Positions 7,466-15,108 of a DNA stretch of 45,589 bases are shown piece by piece. A model generated the notes under the pieces. The model had not been told where the DNA came from, ran no database searches, and worked only from the letters and a program-made list of their open reading frames with translations. Position 1 is the stretch's first letter, and each line of letters starts with the position of its first letter. Origin of the DNA: an uncultured bacterium. Its GTDB lineage: Bacteria > Bacillota > Clostridia > Oscillospirales > Oscillospiraceae. Made by a program: the position numbers and the translations under genes. Where the stretch lies: contig CAMTMC010000018.1 of NCBI GenBank assembly GCA_947073515.1, positions 1 to 45,589 of the forward strand, written 5' to 3'.

Positions 7466-7945
7466 ATGTCCATCGAGAGGGTGAGGGCCTTCTTCCGCCC
7501 CCTGGGCCGGGAGGGGGATATTCTGGAGTTCCCCCTCTCCAGCGCCACCGTGGAGCTGGCCGCCCGGGCCGCCGGGGTCATCCCCGCCCGCATCGCCAAG
7601 ACCCTGTCCTTCCTGGTGGAGGACGCCTGCGTGCTGGTGGTGATGGCCGGGGACGCCAAGGTTGACAACAGCAAGTTCAAGGGGTTCTTCCACACGAAGG
7701 CCAAAATGCTCACCCCGGAGCAGGCCCAGGAGATGACCGGCCACGGGGTGGGGGGCGTGTGTCCCTTCGCCAACCCGGAGGGGGTCAGGACCTATCTGGA
7801 CGTGTCCATGCGCCGGTTTGACACCGTCTTCCCCGCCGCGGGCAGCTCCAATTCCGCCATCGAGCTCACCTGTGAGGAGCTGGCGGAGTACTCCCGCTGT
7901 CTGGGCTGGATCGATGTATGTAAGGGCTGGCAGGAGGAGCTGTAA
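7466..7945 (+). CDS. YbaK/EbsC-type aminoacyl-tRNA deacylase
   Basis: A 159-residue YbaK-superfamily protein: [31 protein letters not shown] carries the conserved Lys of the family (here Lys45 in AKTL) and the GDAKVD segment; [20 protein letters not shown] is the usual second half. These stand-alone domains hydrolyse misacylated tRNA, most often Cys-tRNA(Pro) or a similar mischarged species, in the cytoplasm. It starts at ATG 7466 with GGAGG inside the end of the thioesterase gene, so the two are translationally close. The exact tRNA substrate cannot be read from the sequence. A second deacylase of the PrdX branch lies at 31152. Confidence 0.85.
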   Translation: MSIERVRAFFRPLGREGDILEFPLSSATVELAARAAGVIPARIAKTLSFLVEDACVLVVMAGDAKVDNSKFKGFFHTKAKMLTPEQAQEMTGHGVGGVCPFANPEGVRTYLDVSMRRFDTVFPAAGSSNSAIELTCEELAEYSRCLGWIDVCKGWQEEL

Positions 7946-7950
7946 GATAA

Positions 7951-7980
7951 AAGGAGGGCTTCCGCCCTCCTTTTCTTTAT
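7951..7980 (+). terminator. Intrinsic terminator between convergent genes
   Basis: AAGGAGGGC, loop TTCC, GCCCTCCTT and a T-rich tail. It ends the deacylase transcript and lies seven bases from the stop of the convergent XRE gene. Confidence 0.85.
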
Positions 7981-8435
7981 TTTTTCTTCTTCCGCTGGTA
8001 CCAGATCTGGGCCAGGATGTCCTTCAGCACCAGGAAAGCGTCCTGCTCCCCGTAGCCGTAGTCCTCCCTCAGCCGGTCCAGCATGTTCCTCAGGGCGATG
8101 GTGTAGTCCGTGGTGTCCACCCGCTCCTGGTAGGTGACCAGCACCGGGTACTTCTTCCCCCAGGCCTTGGTCCAGTCTACCTTGCTGGTTACCTCCTCGC
8201 TGGAGCGGTCAATGGCCGCCTGGATCTCCTGGACCTCCAGGTCAAAGTGGATCAGCTCGTCCAGGGTCACGTGGTAGAGCAGCGCCAGCCGCTTGGACTG
8301 GCGGATGTCCGGCAGGGTCTCATCGGCCTCCCACTTGGAGATCGTCTGGCGGCTCACCCCCAGCTTCCCCGCCACCTCCTCCTGGGTCAGGCCCTGTCTC
8401 CTGCGGGCCTCATACAGGCTGTTCCCAAGGCGCAT
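7977..8435 (-). CDS. XRE-family transcriptional regulator with C-terminal extension
   Basis: The 152-residue product has an N-terminal helix-turn-helix (residues about 5-60, [22 protein letters not shown]) of the Cro/C1 type. The remaining part (about 75-152) is alpha-helical and has no domain I recognise; it ends in a run of lysines. It is a probable DNA-binding repressor with unknown target. ATG 8435 follows AGAAGGAGG on the minus strand. It is transcribed away from the acetyltransferase leader at 8604-8838, so it might control that region, but I see no clear operator. Confidence 0.8.
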   Translation of the reverse strand: MRLGNSLYEARRRQGLTQEEVAGKLGVSRQTISKWEADETLPDIRQSKRLALLYHVTLDELIHFDLEVQEIQAAIDRSSEEVTSKVDWTKAWGKKYPVLVTYQERVDTTDYTIALRNMLDRLREDYGYGEQDAFLVLKDILAQIWYQRKKKK

Positions 8436-8535
8436 ATCATGTCCTCCTTCTCATCAATATGCCTCTATCATACCATGCGCCCGGGCAAAAGGCCACCAAC
8501 GGAACCTCACATCTCTGCCCGCATTGTTTCCATCC

Positions 8536-8564
8536 GCCCGGGGCGCTTGGGTAAACGCCCGGGC
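8536..8564. other. GC-rich hairpin in the XRE/acetyltransferase intergenic region
   Basis: GCCCGGG(G)CG and CGCCCGGGC form a 9-bp stem with one bulged G and a ten-base loop. No T tract follows on either strand, so it is not a normal terminator. It lies in a 393-base stretch without an accepted gene (8436-8828). Confidence 0.4.
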
Positions 8565-8603
8565 CTCGGAGGAAACATGTACGAAATTTTAATTGTTTTC
8601 CCC

Positions 8604-8632
8604 TTGCGGCCCCTCGCACTCTGGTATATCAT
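8604..8632 (+). promoter_or_regulatory. Probable promoter of the acetyltransferase transcript
   Basis: TTGCGG (8604-8609), 17-bp spacer, TATCAT (8627-8632). Transcription from here gives a leader of about 190 bases before ATG 8829. A perfect TTGACA at 8643-8648 has only a poor -10 (TATTTC at 18 bp), and a second, nearer candidate is TTGTCC-18-GATAAT (8777-8806). Confidence 0.45.
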
Positions 8633-8661
8633 AGTGCTAAACTTGACACAGAGGCGTTTTT

Positions 8662-8733
8662 ATGCGTATTTCCGCCATTCAGTACGGCGGCGTCTATCCG
8701 GCCCTGGAGTACCAGCGGGCCCAGGCCGCCTGA
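8662..8733 (+). CDS. Possible 23-codon leader ORF or gene remnant
   Basis: ATG 8662 to TGA 8733 encodes [20 protein letters not shown] plus three residues. The ribosome site is weak (AGAGG, about nine bases ahead). It lies in the leader of the acetyltransferase. It may be a regulatory leader peptide, or the decayed 5' end of a lost gene; both are inference. Confidence 0.25.
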   Translation: MRISAIQYGGVYPALEYQRAQAA

Positions 8734-8785
8734 GCGCCAATACCGTGAAAGGGGTGGTATGCTTTGAAGCGATGCATTGTCCTCC

Positions 8786-8838
8786 GGGGAATCATGGAGC
8801 GATAATATCATTCAGGAGGTTTTTTCTCATGATTCCCC
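8786..8838 (+). promoter_or_regulatory. Hairpin that buries the acetyltransferase start codon
   Basis: GGGGAATCATG (8786-8796) is the exact reverse complement of CATGATTCCCC (8828-8838), which contains the ATG at 8829-8831. The ribosome site AGGAGGT (8814-8820) sits in the loop. A competing helix can form between CCTCC..GAAT (8781-8792) and ATTC.GGAGG (8810-8819), which covers the ribosome site instead. Either would reduce translation, as in translation-attenuated resistance genes. Confidence 0.55.
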
Positions 8839-9464
8839 ATTGGAAACTCTATCCCCGCTCCCAGGGGCACAGCACTGTCTACCTGCGAAATGTGGTGACC
8901 GACCCCTCCATCCAGGTGGGGGACTACACCATTTATGACGATTTTGTCCACGACCCCAGGGATTTTCAGCGCAACAACGTGCTCTATCACTACCCCGTCA
9001 ACCAGGAGCGGCTGGTCATCGGCAAGTTCTGCTCCATCGCCTGCGGAGCCAAGTTCCTCTTCAACAGCGCCAACCACACGCTGCGCTCCCTGTCCACCTA
9101 CCCCTTCCCCATCTTCTTTGAGGAGTGGGGGCTGGATGTGGAGCGTGTCCCGGAGGCCTGGGACAACCGGGGCGGCATCACCGTGGGAAACGATGTCTGG
9201 ATCGGCTACGAGGCCGTGATCCTGGCCGGCGTCACCATCGGGGACGGGGCCATTATCGCCGCCCGGGCGGTGGTCACCCAGGACATCCCGCCCTACACCA
9301 TTGTGGGCGGCGTGCCCGCCAGGCCCATCCGCAAGCGGTTTTCTGAACCGGAGATTCAACAGCTCCTGGCCCTCCGGTGGTGGGACTGGCCTCCGGAACA
9401 GATCGCCGCCAACCTGGACGCCATCCAGTCGGGCGATTTGCAAACGCTGGCCCATCTGTCCTGA
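8829..9464 (+). CDS. Hexapeptide-repeat O-acetyltransferase of the Vat/CatB (xenobiotic acetyltransferase) type
   Basis: A 211-residue left-handed beta-helix acetyltransferase. Family marks: [36 protein letters not shown] with the catalytic-type His, [30 protein letters not shown]-like turn and the C-terminal WWDWP. Vat enzymes acetylate group A streptogramins and CatB enzymes acetylate chloramphenicol, both from acetyl-CoA in the cytoplasm; sequence alone does not settle the substrate. I chose ATG 8829, eight bases after AGGAGGT; the frame stays open upstream, but earlier starts have no good support. The gene converges on an Lsa-type ABC-F gene, which would protect against the same drug group. 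Expression may be held back by the start-codon hairpin. Confidence 0.85.
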   Translation: MIPHWKLYPRSQGHSTVYLRNVVTDPSIQVGDYTIYDDFVHDPRDFQRNNVLYHYPVNQERLVIGKFCSIACGAKFLFNSANHTLRSLSTYPFPIFFEEWGLDVERVPEAWDNRGGITVGNDVWIGYEAVILAGVTIGDGAIIAARAVVTQDIPPYTIVGGVPARPIRKRFSEPEIQQLLALRWWDWPPEQIAANLDAIQSGDLQTLAHLS

Positions 9465-9470
9465 TCCACT

Positions 9471-9499
9471 GGCCCGCCGGTTTTCCGGCGGGCCTTTTT
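9471..9499 (+). terminator. Intrinsic terminator after the acetyltransferase
   Basis: Perfect 10-bp stem GGCCCGCCGG / CCGGCGGGCC with a TTTT loop and a five-T tail, three bases before the stop of the convergent ABC-F gene. Confidence 0.9.
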
Positions 9500-9501
9500 C
9501 T

Positions 9502-10980
9502 CTACAGCTCCACCGTCCGGGTGGCGATGTTCTCCCGGAACACCCGGTCGTGCTCCACAAACAGCAGGGTGGGCCGGTACTGGAGCAGCAGCTCCTCCAG
9601 CTGCATCCGGGAGAACAGGTCGATATAGTTCAGCGGCTCGTCCCAGAGGTACAAATGGGCGCTGTGGCACAGGCTGGCCGCCAGCAGCGCTTTTTTCCGC
9701 TGCCCGGCGCTGTACTCCGCCATATCCCGCTCAAAGAGGAGCCGGGAAAAATCCAGCTTCCGCAGAATGGTGAGGAACTGGGTCAGGTCGATCCCCTGGC
9801 CCTCCGCCCAGTCCAGGGGGCTGCCCGCCAGATCCCCGGCCTGCTGGGGCACGTAGGAGATCTTCAGCCCCGAGGCCGTCCAGAACTGGCCGGTGTGGGG
9901 CACCTCCTCCCCCAGGAACAGCCGCAGCAGGCTGGTCTTGCCGGCGCCGTTGCCCCCCTCCAGGCACAGCCGCTCCCCCCGCTCCAGGGTGAAGCTCACC
10001 GGTTTGCCCAGAGGGGCTCCGCCGTAGGCGACGGACAGCTCCCGGCACTCCGCCAGCCGCTGGCTGTGGTACTCCAGGGGGAAGAGCTTCAGGCTGTCCG
10101 CCTGCTCCACATCCTTCAGCAGGGCGGATTTTTCCTGGATGGCGCTGTGCTGGCGGCTCTCCAGGCTTTTGGCCCGCCGCATCATCTTGGCGGACTTGTG
10201 GCCGATGAACCCCCGGTCGGGCCGCAGGCCGGAGTTTTTGGAGGCGTACTTGGTCTTCTCCACCTTGTCCGACCAGGCGGAGGCGCGCTTGGCGGCCTGC
10301 TCCAGCCGGCGGATCTCCCCCTTCAGCTTCTCGTTCCGGGCCCGCTCCCCCCGGTCCCGGGCCTCCTTCTCCCCGAACCAGGTGGAGAAGTTCCCCCGGA
10401 CCAGCTCCGGGCCGGTGGGGTTCAGGGCCAGGATGTGGTCCACGCAGCTGTCCAGGAAGGCCCGGTCATGGGACACCAGCAGGAACCCCCGGTCCAGCCC
10501 CCGGAGGTACTGGGCCACCTTCTCCCGGCCCTCCCGGTCCAGGTGGTTGGTGGGCTCGTCAATCATGGGGTAGGCGGCATCGTCTAAAAACAGGGCGGCC
10601 AGCAGGGCCCGGGTCCGCTCCCCGCCGCTGAGGGTGGAGAAGGGCCGCTCCAGGATCTCCTCCCCCAGCCCCAGCAGGGACAGCTCCCGGTAAATTTTCC
10701 ACTCGTCCTCCGGCGCCACCCCCTCCAGCAGGATGTCCATGGCACGCTGTCCGGGGTCCTCCACCGGCCGGGGCCAGCGCAGGCAGGGGATTTTGGTGAG
10801 GCTCCCCCGGCCCTCCAGCTCCCCCGCCAGCAGCCGCAGGAGGGTGGTTTTCCCTCTCCCGTTGCGGCCCACCAGGCCCAGCTTCCAGCTGGTGTCCAGC
10901 TGGAGGTCCAGCCCCTCAAAAACGGGGGTGTAGTCCCCGTCGTAGGTAAAATGCAAATCGGAAATGGTAATCTGAGACAT
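9502..10980 (-). CDS. ABC-F ribosomal protection protein, Lsa/CplR type
   Basis: A 492-residue protein with two ATPase domains and no membrane segment. Domain 1: Walker A GRNGRGKTT, signature LSGGERTR, Walker B YPMIDEPTNHLD, switch VSHDR. Linker at about 190-300 is rich in charged helices and holds GFIGHKSAKMMRRAKSLESR, a pattern of the Lsa subgroup. Domain 2: GGNGAGKTS, YSAGQRKK, LYLWDEPLNYID, VEHDR. Such proteins enter the ribosomal E site and dislodge lincosamides, pleuromutilins and group A streptogramins. ATG 10980 is chosen because AGGAGGACAACC precedes it; the codon at 11016 lies in the attenuator. A strong promoter and a 200-base attenuator-like leader precede it. Confidence 0.9.
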   Translation of the reverse strand: MSQITISDLHFTYDGDYTPVFEGLDLQLDTSWKLGLVGRNGRGKTTLLRLLAGELEGRGSLTKIPCLRWPRPVEDPGQRAMDILLEGVAPEDEWKIYRELSLLGLGEEILERPFSTLSGGERTRALLAALFLDDAAYPMIDEPTNHLDREGREKVAQYLRGLDRGFLLVSHDRAFLDSCVDHILALNPTGPELVRGNFSTWFGEKEARDRGERARNEKLKGEIRRLEQAAKRASAWSDKVEKTKYASKNSGLRPDRGFIGHKSAKMMRRAKSLESRQHSAIQEKSALLKDVEQADSLKLFPLEYHSQRLAECRELSVAYGGAPLGKPVSFTLERGERLCLEGGNGAGKTSLLRLFLGEEVPHTGQFWTASGLKISYVPQQAGDLAGSPLDWAEGQGIDLTQFLTILRKLDFSRLLFERDMAEYSAGQRKKALLAASLCHSAHLYLWDEPLNYIDLFSRMQLEELLLQYRPTLLFVEHDRVFRENIATRTVEL

Positions 10981-11003
10981 GGTTGTCCTCCTGTCGTTGG
11001 CGC

Positions 11004-11038
11004 AAAAAAGCCGCAAGAGGATCTTCTCCCCTTGCGGC
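11004..11038 (-). terminator. Attenuator terminator in the ABC-F leader
   Basis: On the minus strand GCCGCAAG (11038-11031) pairs with CTTGCGGC (11017-11010), with a further GGA/TCC inside, and runs into TTTTTT (11009-11004). It lies 24 bases before the ABC-F start codon, so it must be passed to express the gene. Confidence 0.85.
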
Positions 11039-11055
11039 GAACCAGGCCCGGCAGA

Positions 11056-11158
11056 GAGAAGACGCGCAATTTCCTCCCGCGACCCACGACAGAACAGGGC
11101 CGTCCCCCGGCCCGCTTGTATCCCGTCATGGTGTCAGCAAGTGGTATTGCGCATCTTC
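11056..11158 (-). promoter_or_regulatory. Alternative helices of the ABC-F attenuator
   Basis: On the mRNA, GAAGAUGCGCAAU (11158-11146), which contains the leader start codon, pairs with AUUGCGCGUCUUC (11070-11058): 13 bp with one G-U. The same second arm, as UCUUCUC (11062-11056), can instead pair with GAGAAGA in the loop of the terminator hairpin, about 10 bp with two G-U. The two pairings exclude each other, the usual logic of anti-antiterminator and antiterminator. Confidence 0.6.
11134..11154 (-). CDS. Six-codon leader peptide MRNTTC of the ABC-F attenuator
   Basis: ATG 11154 to TGA 11134 with GGGAGG seven to ten bases upstream, a much better ribosome site than chance ORFs show. It starts about 27 bases after the predicted transcription start. 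A drug-stalled ribosome here would keep the 13-bp helix at 11146-11158 from forming. Short leader ORFs are known ahead of other antibiotic-induced ABC-F genes; this peptide itself I do not recognise. Confidence 0.55.
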   Translation of the reverse strand: MRNTTC

Positions 11159-11187
11159 CCGCCTCCCAGTCTTTTTCAGATGGGTAC

Positions 11188-11216
11188 AGGATAACACGGC
11201 GGGCGGGCTTTGTCAA
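11188..11216 (-). promoter_or_regulatory. Strong sigma-A promoter of the ABC-F gene
   Basis: On the minus strand, perfect TTGACA (11216-11211), 17-bp spacer, TATCCT (11193-11188). The start of transcription would be near 11181, giving a leader of about 200 bases. Confidence 0.85.
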
Positions 11217-11233
11217 GCCCGCCGGGCCGAAGT

Positions 11234-11267
11234 AAAACCGCCGTGGACAATTCTACAGCGGTTTTTT
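11234..11267. terminator. Bidirectional terminator-like hairpin
   Basis: AAAACCGC (11234-11241) pairs with GCGGTTTT (11258-11265), followed by more T on the plus strand. On the minus strand it lies just after the stop of the small XRE gene and ahead of the ABC-F promoter. Confidence 0.6.
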
Positions 11268-11268
11268 A

Positions 11269-11595
11269 TCAGCAAACGGAAAGGAACGCATCAATTATCG
11301 TCTTTAAAGCATTCAACTTCTCAGCATCTAAATGTTCAAATTTACTGTCCTCAAAAATACTGCGGCGGCTGTACTGCCCAGTCAGCAGATATTCAAGATC
11401 CAGCCCCAGCGCACGGCTTACCGCAATCAGGTTTTCAGGCCGCAGCGCTTTTTGTCCCAGCTCCGCTGAGCTAATGGTCTTGGGCGATATTCCCGCTAAT
11501 TCCGCTAAGGTCTCCTGACTCAGCCCAAGCTCATTTCGCTTTGTCACAATCCGTTTCCCCATTTCAGCGAGAAGATTTTGACTTTCCTTCTTCAT
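11269..11595 (-). CDS. Small XRE-family repressor
   Basis: A 108-residue protein with an N-terminal helix-turn-helix at about 10-68: ELGLSQETLAELAGISPKTI is the recognition part. The C-terminal 40 residues may form a dimerising helix pair. It is visibly AT-richer than its neighbours, which suggests transfer or a recent arrival. It is transcribed away from the 74-residue gene at 11708, and the 112 bases between them hold repeated CCCT.ATGG-type sites, the usual layout of a self-regulated repressor. No toxin, integrase or phage gene accompanies it. Confidence 0.8.
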   Translation of the reverse strand: MKKESQNLLAEMGKRIVTKRNELGLSQETLAELAGISPKTISSAELGQKALRPENLIAVSRALGLDLEYLLTGQYSRRSIFEDSKFEHLDAEKLNALKTIIDAFLSVC

Positions 11596-11602
11596 AGTAT
11601 CA

Positions 11603-11694
11603 CCCCTATGGGAGAATTTTGCACTCTTATAGGGAAAAATTTAACCCCTTATGGTAGATTTATTACCCTCATGGTAGTATAATAGGGTATAAGG
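11603..11694. promoter_or_regulatory. Operator-like repeats between the small XRE gene and the 74-residue gene
   Basis: CCCTTATGGTAG (11646-11657) and CCCTCATGGTAG (11666-11677) form a direct repeat with a 20-base period, about two helix turns. Related CCCTATGGGAG (11604-11614) and inverse CTTATAGGG and TATAAGGG forms flank them. A TATAAT lies at 11678-11683 for the plus-strand gene, with a poor -35. The sites overlap it, as expected for repression. Confidence 0.5.
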
Positions 11695-11707
11695 GAGTGA
11701 TACAGTC

Positions 11708-11932
11708 ATGACAACAGAGGATAAAATAAAGTTGATTACGCTGGGCCAGCAGTTATCTACCTTGGGGGTCGAGACACGCATGGCTCAAATCGGTCTGAAA
11801 CGAGCGGTGGATACATATGGAATGTACTCCGAACAGACAGCAGCGGCATTACACCAGTATCAGGAACTGGCCTCGCGCTTTGCACAGCTGGAAAAGGAAT
11901 TTTTAGCTCTGAAAGAAAAATATCAAAAATAA
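11708..11932 (+). CDS. Hypothetical 74-residue helical protein
   Basis: I do not recognise this protein. It is predicted all helical, with a likely coiled coil in the second half (QYQELASRFAQLEKEFLALK). GGGAG lies about 11 bases ahead of ATG 11708. It is AT-richer than the surrounding genes and is divergent from a small XRE repressor with shared operator-like repeats, so it is probably that repressor's target and perhaps a partner protein. It ends at a terminator that also serves upp. Confidence 0.6.
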   Translation: MTTEDKIKLITLGQQLSTLGVETRMAQIGLKRAVDTYGMYSEQTAAALHQYQELASRFAQLEKEFLALKEKYQK

Positions 11933-11962
11933 AATGCCCGGCCCATACGGGCCGGGCATTCA
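11931..11962. terminator. Bidirectional terminator between the 74-residue gene and upp
   Basis: Perfect 12-bp stem AATGCCCGGCCC / GGGCCGGGCATT with a four-base loop. On the minus strand it continues into TTATTTTT, so it mainly ends the upp transcript. Confidence 0.88.
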
Positions 11963-11972
11963 TTTGTTCAAT

Positions 11973-12623
<651 letters not shown>

Positions 12624-13337
12624 CTATTGTGTATTGGATTGTTCCCGCTCCAGCCGCTCCCGCTCCGCCTGGGACAGCCGGTGGTAGACCGGGGTTAAAT
12701 CCCCGCCCTTCACCAGCTCCCCCCGGGCGGCCAGCTCCTCCGCCGCCCGGGCCACGCCCCAGGCGCTCTGGAGCCGCAGGTGGACCGGGGCCAGGGCCAG
12801 GCCGGGAACCCGCCCGTTTAGGCTATTATAACACAGAAGCGCCCCGTCTCCAACCACTATTTTTTCCTCTGGATACCGGGCCAGCTCCCCGGCCAGCTCC
12901 TCCAGGGAGACGGCCCGGTCGGGGGCAAGCCGCTCCAGGCCCTCCCCCGAGGCCCGGAACAGGGCGTTGTACACCTGGTTCCGGCGGGCGTCCATGGCGC
13001 AGACAATCACCTTCCCCGCCATGTGGGCCAGGGGCCAGGCCATGGACTCCAGGGTGGAGCAGGGGGCGCAGTCCTTGTCCCCGGGCCAGGCTAACCCCTT
13101 GGCGGTGGCCACCCCGATGCGCAGCCCGGTGAAGGAACCCGGCCCGGCGGCCACGGCGACCAGGTCCACGTCCTCCAGCCTTTCCCCGCAGTTCCGGAGC
13201 AGGTCGTGGACCATAGGCAGCAGGGTACGGCTGTGGGTCAGGCCGCTGTTCTGGAAGGACTGGGCCACCAGCGCCCCGTCCCGGCACAAAGCGGCGGAGC
13301 AGGCGGTGGCGGAGGACTCCAGGGCCAAAATATTCAC
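12624..13337 (-). CDS. tsaB: tRNA threonylcarbamoyladenosine biosynthesis protein TsaB
   Basis: The 237-residue product opens [17 protein letters not shown] and has GPGSFTGLRIGVATAKGLA near residue 68, both typical of TsaB. It is the inactive-homologue partner of TsaD in the complex that places t6A at position 37 of ANN-decoding tRNAs. The start is GTG 13337, whose last bases overlap the tsaE stop (GTGA), so translation is coupled. The C-terminal part holds the variable region of this family. No tsaD or rimI lies next to it here. Confidence 0.93.
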   Translation of the reverse strand: MNILALESSATACSAALCRDGALVAQSFQNSGLTHSRTLLPMVHDLLRNCGERLEDVDLVAVAAGPGSFTGLRIGVATAKGLAWPGDKDCAPCSTLESMAWPLAHMAGKVIVCAMDARRNQVYNALFRASGEGLERLAPDRAVSLEELAGELARYPEEKIVVGDGALLCYNSLNGRVPGLALAPVHLRLQSAWGVARAAEELAARGELVKGGDLTPVYHRLSQAERERLEREQSNTQ

Positions 13338-13759
13338 AGCTCCACCCCCTCGATCTCTAAAACCCGCTGGCTGTCCCGGTCCCCCCGGCGGATGTCCACC
13401 CGGATGGTCCTGTCATCCAGCGCCTCGTCTATGTTCTCGCTCCACTCCACGGCGCACACGCCCCCCCGGGCCTGGTAGTCCTCCCAGCCGATGTCAAACA
13501 GCTCATCGGCGGAGGACAGGCGGTACATGTCGAAGTGGAACAGGGGCAGGCGGCCCCCCTCGTACTCGTGGACAATGTTGAAGGTGGGGCTGGTCACCCG
13601 GCCGGCCACCCCCAGCCCCCGGGCCAATCCCCGGGTAAAGGCGGTCTTCCCCGCCCCCAGGTCGCCGGTGAAGGCCACCACCGCCCCGGGCGTCAGTTTT
13701 TCCCCCAGGCGGAGGCCCAGCTGTTCGGTCTCCCCCTCGGAATTGGACACAAAGCGCAA
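13334..13759 (-). CDS. tsaE: tRNA threonylcarbamoyladenosine biosynthesis ATPase TsaE
   Basis: A small P-loop ATPase with Walker [28 protein letters not shown] (switch region) and FDMYRL, as in TsaE/YjeE. It drives turnover of the TsaBD complex that makes t6A. I place the start at TTG 13759 (141 residues, beginning [14 protein letters not shown]): GGAGG lies eight bases ahead, whereas the GTG at 13768 falls on the ribosome site itself. It overlaps tsaB by four bases. A perfect TATAAT (13808-13803, minus strand) about 45 bases upstream has only a weak -35. Confidence 0.9.
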   Translation of the reverse strand: MRFVSNSEGETEQLGLRLGEKLTPGAVVAFTGDLGAGKTAFTRGLARGLGVAGRVTSPTFNIVHEYEGGRLPLFHFDMYRLSSADELFDIGWEDYQARGGVCAVEWSENIDEALDDRTIRVDIRRGDRDSQRVLEIEGVEL

Positions 13760-13820
13760 CCGCCTCACCTCCGTTCACAAAAAATTTTCACCCTTTGAAA
13801 AGATTATACCACGATGTTGT

Positions 13821-13848
13821 TTGCCTTTCCAGCAAAATGTGATAAAAT
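13821..13848 (+). promoter_or_regulatory. Probable promoter of the SEDS gene
   Basis: TTGCCT (13821-13826), 16-bp spacer, TAAAAT (13843-13848). The region between 13769 and 13878 also serves tsaE in the opposite direction. Confidence 0.5.
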
Positions 13849-13878
13849 GTAGGGGTGACATTCTTGGGAGGTGAAACC

Positions 13879-15072
13879 TTGTCCCTTCTCTTCTCCCCCA
13901 TCAAGGAATTTTTGAAAAAGGGCGACCTGCTGTTGTTGTCCCTGTGCCTGCTGGCCAGCGGCTACGGTTTGATCCTCATCTACTCCGCCACCCGGTACAC
14001 CCACAGCTACCGGGACGTGCTGGTCCAGTTTGTGGGTATTTTCCTGGGGGGCATCGCCTACGTGCTGCTCACCTTTGTGGACTTCCGGCTGTTCATCAGC
14101 AAAAACTGGAGGTGGGTGTTCTGCGCCAGCGTGCTGCTGATCCTGCTGCTCCTCACCCCTTTGGGCCTGAGTGTAGGCGGCAACCGAAACTGGCTGGAGA
14201 TCTCTAAAATCATCCCCGGCTTCCCCATGAACCTCCAGCCCAATGAGCTGGTCAAGCTGCCCTTTGTGCTGACGCTGGCCCTCCAGATGGCCAGCATCCA
14301 GGAGCGGGAGCATGACCTGAGCTCCTTCCCCTCCCTGCTTCAGATCGGCGGGCACACCCTGTTTATGCTGGCCCTCATCGCCGCGGTGTGCGGTGACTTC
14401 GGCATGTGCGTGGTCTACCTGTTCATCTTCGTCTTTATGGCCTGGACCGCCGGGGTAAAAATACGGTGGTTCGTCCTGGTGGGGGGCGGCATCGTGCTGA
14501 CGGCGGTGGTGCTGTGGCTGTTCATCCTGCCGGAGACCAGTATGTGGAACGACTACCGGATCATGCGCTTCCGGGTGGTCTTTGACCACAGCCTGGAGCC
14601 CCTGGGCCAGGGGTATCAGCAGATGCGCTCCATCCTGGCCATCGGCTCCGGCCAGCTCACCGGCCAGGGCTTCCTCCAGGGTACCCTCACCCAGTCCCTT
14701 AACAAAGAGGCCCTCCCCGCCCGGAGCACCGACTTCATCTTCGCCGCCTGCGGGGAGGAGCTGGGCCTAGTGGGCTGTGTGCTGCTGCTGGTGATCCTCT
14801 CCCTGGTGGTGCTGCGGTGCATGTGGGTGGGCCGGCACGCCAGCTCCCCCTTCGACGCCTACGTGTGTATGGGCATGGCCGGGATGCTCCTCACCCAGAT
14901 CTTCCTGAACGTGGGTATGTGCCTGTACGTCCTGCCCGTGATGGGCCTGACCCTTCCCTTCATCAGCTACGGCGGCTCGTCCATCATCACATTATTTGCC
15001 GCCATGGGCATTGTGTCCAGCGTCAAAGCCCGGGCCCTGCCCAGTTGGCTGCGGGACCGCAGCCAAGTTTAA
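13879..15072 (+). CDS. SEDS-family glycosyltransferase (FtsW/RodA/SpoVE)
   Basis: The 397-residue membrane protein has about ten membrane segments and the SEDS signatures: GGNRNWLEI, QPNELVKLPFVLTLA (with the conserved acidic and Lys pair) and the C-terminal LPVMGLTLPFISYGGSS. SEDS proteins polymerise lipid II with a class B penicillin-binding protein, in elongation (RodA), division (FtsW) or spore cortex (SpoVE). The sequence does not decide among them; the length is nearer RodA. TTG 13879 is chosen because GGGAGG is seven bases ahead, though GTG 13855 is also in frame. No PBP gene is adjacent. Confidence 0.9.
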   Translation: MSLLFSPIKEFLKKGDLLLLSLCLLASGYGLILIYSATRYTHSYRDVLVQFVGIFLGGIAYVLLTFVDFRLFISKNWRWVFCASVLLILLLLTPLGLSVGGNRNWLEISKIIPGFPMNLQPNELVKLPFVLTLALQMASIQEREHDLSSFPSLLQIGGHTLFMLALIAAVCGDFGMCVVYLFIFVFMAWTAGVKIRWFVLVGGGIVLTAVVLWLFILPETSMWNDYRIMRFRVVFDHSLEPLGQGYQQMRSILAIGSGQLTGQGFLQGTLTQSLNKEALPARSTDFIFAACGEELGLVGCVLLLVILSLVVLRCMWVGRHASSPFDAYVCMGMAGMLLTQIFLNVGMCLYVLPVMGLTLPFISYGGSSIITLFAAMGIVSSVKARALPSWLRDRSQV

Positions 15073-15108
15073 GAACTTTCCCAAAAACGATTTATAGGAG
15101 GAATTCCC

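Noticed and set aside
8643-8672. TTGACA at 8643 as promoter
   Set aside because: Only TATTTC is found at 18 bp; the pair at 8604-8632 is better balanced, although this one cannot be excluded.
8577-8828. In-frame upstream extension of the acetyltransferase, starting at ATG 8577 after GGAGG
   Set aside because: The extra 84 residues resemble no part of the family, and the best promoter and the hairpin lie inside this stretch. ATG 8829 with AGGAGGT fits the usual length.
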